A stretch of DNA of 64,000 nt from Rhodocyclales bacterium (lineage in GTDB: Bacteria; Pseudomonadota; Gammaproteobacteria; Burkholderiales; Rhodocyclaceae): the NCBI GenBank assembly GCA_016235805.1, contig JACRIY010000001.1:25581-89580 (forward strand). The letters are read 5' to 3'. A program made the position numbers and the translations under genes. Of this stretch, positions 62,347 through 64,000 are shown piece after piece (within the stretch, counting starts at the first letter, position 1; each line of letters starts with the position of its first letter). The notes under the pieces are model-generated. The model did no database searches. It saw only the letters and a program-made list of their open reading frames with translations, and was not told the DNA's origin.

Positions 62347-63525
62347 ATGACTGATGCCGTTATCGTATCCACCGCCCGCACCGGACTGGCCAAGTCCTGG
62401 AAGGGCGCCTTCAACATGACCCACGGCGCCACGCTCGGCGCGCATTCGGTGAAGCACGCGGTGGCCCGCGCCAAGCTGGACCCGGCCGAGGTCGAGGACG
62501 TGCTGATGGGCTGCGCCACGCCGGAAGGCGCCACCGGCAGCAACATCGCGCGCCAGATCGCGCTGGCCGCCGGACTGCCGGTCACGGTGCCGGGCGCCAC
62601 GGTCAACCGCTTCTGCTCCTCGGGCCTGCAGACCATCGCCATGGCCGCGCAGCGCATCATCGCCGGCGAATGCGACATCCTGGTCGCCGGCGGCGTCGAG
62701 AGCATCTCCTGCGTACAGCAGGAAGCCAACCGCCACATGATCACGGACCCCGCCCTGCTGAAGATGAAGCCGGAGATCTACTGGAACATGTTGCAGACCG
62801 CCGAGCAGGTGGCCAAGCGCTACAAGGTCGGCAAGGACCGCCAGGACGAATACGGCGTGCGCAGCCAGCTCAATGCCGCCGCCGCGCAGGCCGCCGGCAA
62901 GTTCAACGACGAGATCGTGCCGATGACGGTGACCATGGGCGTCGCCGACAAGGCCACGGGCGCCCTGGGCACCCGCGAAGTCACGATCGCCGCGGACGAA
63001 GGCATCCGCGCCGACACCACGCTGGAAGGCGTCTCGAAGATCCGCTCGGCGATACCCGGCGGCGTCATCACCGCCGGCAACGCCAGCCAGTTCTCCGACG
63101 GTTCCTCGGCCTCGGTGGTGATGAGCGCCAAGCTAGCCTCGCAAAAAGGCCTGACTCCGCTGGGCATCTTCCGCGGCTTCGCCGTGGCCGGTTGCGAGCC
63201 CGACGAAATGGGCATCGGCCCGGTGTTCGCGGTGCCGAAGCTGCTGAAGAAAGCCGGCCTCACGGTGCAGGACATCGACCTCTGGGAACTCAACGAGGCC
63301 TTCGCCGTGCAGGTGCTCTACAGCGCCGACACGCTGGGCATTCCGATGGACCGGCTCAACGTCAATGGCGGCGCGATCGCCGTCGGCCACCCCTACGGCG
63401 TTTCCGGCGCGCGCCTGGTCGGCCATGCGCTGATCGAAGGCAAGCGGCGCGGCGCGAAGCTGGTCGTGGTCACCATGTGCATCGGTGGCGGCCAGGGTGC
63501 CGCCGGCCTGTTCGAAGTCGTTTGA
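62347..63525 (+). CDS. Acetyl-CoA acyltransferase (thiolase, FadA-like)
   Basis: This 392-residue thiolase performs thiolytic cleavage of 3-oxoacyl-CoA. Catalytic residues are the acyl-accepting Cys90 in [10 protein letters not shown], His348 in [11 protein letters not shown] and Cys378 in [16 protein letters not shown] is also present. It follows the bifunctional enzyme by 29 bp and is the third step of the same cycle. Chain-length specificity cannot be read from the sequence. Confidence 0.94.
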   Translation: MTDAVIVSTARTGLAKSWKGAFNMTHGATLGAHSVKHAVARAKLDPAEVEDVLMGCATPEGATGSNIARQIALAAGLPVTVPGATVNRFCSSGLQTIAMAAQRIIAGECDILVAGGVESISCVQQEANRHMITDPALLKMKPEIYWNMLQTAEQVAKRYKVGKDRQDEYGVRSQLNAAAAQAAGKFNDEIVPMTVTMGVADKATGALGTREVTIAADEGIRADTTLEGVSKIRSAIPGGVITAGNASQFSDGSSASVVMSAKLASQKGLTPLGIFRGFAVAGCEPDEMGIGPVFAVPKLLKKAGLTVQDIDLWELNEAFAVQVLYSADTLGIPMDRLNVNGGAIAVGHPYGVSGARLVGHALIEGKRRGAKLVVVTMCIGGGQGAAGLFEVV

Positions 63526-63538
63526 TAGGGAGATTGCC

Positions 63539-64000
63539 ATGGGTGTAAAACAACTGCTTGACCTCACCGGCAAGGTCGCCCTGATCACCGGCGGCTCGCG
63601 CGGCCTCGGGCTGCAGATGGCCGAGGCGCTGGGCGAGATGGGGGCGAAGCTGGCGATCACCGCGCGCAAGGCCGACGAACTGGCGGAAGCCAAATCCCAC
63701 CTGGAGGCGCAGGGCGTCGAGGTGCTCACCGTGGTCAACGACCTCTCCAAGTTCGACCAGATCCCCGGCATGGTCGATACCGTGGTCAAGCACTACGGCA
63801 GGATAGACATCCTGGTGAACAACGCCGGCGCCACCTGGGGGGCGCCGGCCGAGGACTACCCGCCGGAAGCCTGGATGAAGGTGATCAACCTCAACGTCAA
63901 TGGCATGTTCTTCCTGACGCAGGCGGTGGGCAAGCGCTGCTTCATCCCGCAGAAATCCGGGCGCGTCATCGTCACGGCCTCGATCGCCGGCCTGCGCGGC
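63539..64000 (+). CDS. Short-chain dehydrogenase/reductase, truncated by window edge
   Basis: The first 154 codons of a classical SDR: TGGSRGLGLQMA cofactor loop, NDLSKF (an Asp for adenine contact), NNAGATWG and the strand GRVIVTASIAG. The catalytic YxxxK is beyond the window. It starts 13 bp after the thiolase stop with AGGGAGATT upstream, so it belongs to the operon. TARKADE at the end of beta-2 suggests NADP preference. Confidence 0.88.
   Translation, partial: MGVKQLLDLTGKVALITGGSRGLGLQMAEALGEMGAKLAITARKADELAEAKSHLEAQGVEVLTVVNDLSKFDQIPGMVDTVVKHYGRIDILVNNAGATWGAPAEDYPPEAWMKVINLNVNGMFFLTQAVGKRCFIPQKSGRVIVTASIAGLRG

Overview
The window is high-GC, gene-dense chromosomal DNA from a betaproteobacterium, most plausibly Rhodocyclales or a close relative (Sterolibacteriaceae-like). 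Supporting signs are several PEP-CTERM proteins with the PEPETYAM-type tail, the gloB / methyltransferase / rnhA / dnaQ neighbourhood, hybrid sensor kinases, a Liv-type transporter joined to beta-oxidation genes, and wax-ester/triacylglycerol synthases. The lineage is inferred from gene content only. I saw no rRNA, tRNA, CRISPR array, transposase or integrase.

Layout. 0-10 kb: the 3' end of a glutathione S-transferase, the tRNA hydroxylase TrhP coupled to a small lipoyl-like protein, a hybrid kinase, a chromosomal CcdAB module, EttA, small unknown proteins, an orphan Rieske protein and two small exported proteins. 10-17 kb: a second hybrid kinase, the rRNA hydroxylase RlhA, DusC and a PEP-CTERM protein. 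18-28.5 kb: a lipid block with an MFS transporter, two alpha/beta hydrolases and two WS/DGAT acyltransferases on the minus strand, divergent from a TetR regulator, an SDR, a quinone oxidoreductase-like enzyme and an aldehyde dehydrogenase. 28.5-41 kb: a chemoreceptor, a CopD-like membrane protein, a third hybrid kinase, dnaQ-rnhA-methyltransferase divergent from gloB, a Tat-exported caspase-like protein and MltD. 40.5-50.5 kb: a peptide-type ABC transporter with no binding protein, membrane proteins, an ornithine cyclodeaminase homologue, an UPF0178 protein, an S4 protein and the GTPase YlqF. 50.5-54.6 kb: an accessory stretch with two PEP-CTERM genes, a duplicated ylqF 3' end, an NHL-propeller lipoprotein and a pentaheme cytochrome. 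54.8-64 kb: a complete Liv-type importer followed by fused enoyl-CoA hydratase/3-hydroxyacyl-CoA dehydrogenase, thiolase and a truncated SDR, probably uptake and beta-oxidation of an organic acid.

Three layers of structure are not explained by the genes. (1) A 25-27 bp dispersed repeat, core GTCGGCGCTGGCGNCACGG, occurs about twelve times, often in frame inside proteins. (2) A 70-110 bp hairpin-bearing intergenic element occurs seven times. (3) A 16-bp palindrome around TTAGTCCGAACGG lies about 90-135 bp upstream of all three PEP-CTERM genes. One PEP-CTERM cassette sits between two copies of the ylqF 3' end, which suggests recent insertion of a modular cassette. All functions are inferred from sequence recognition without database searches.
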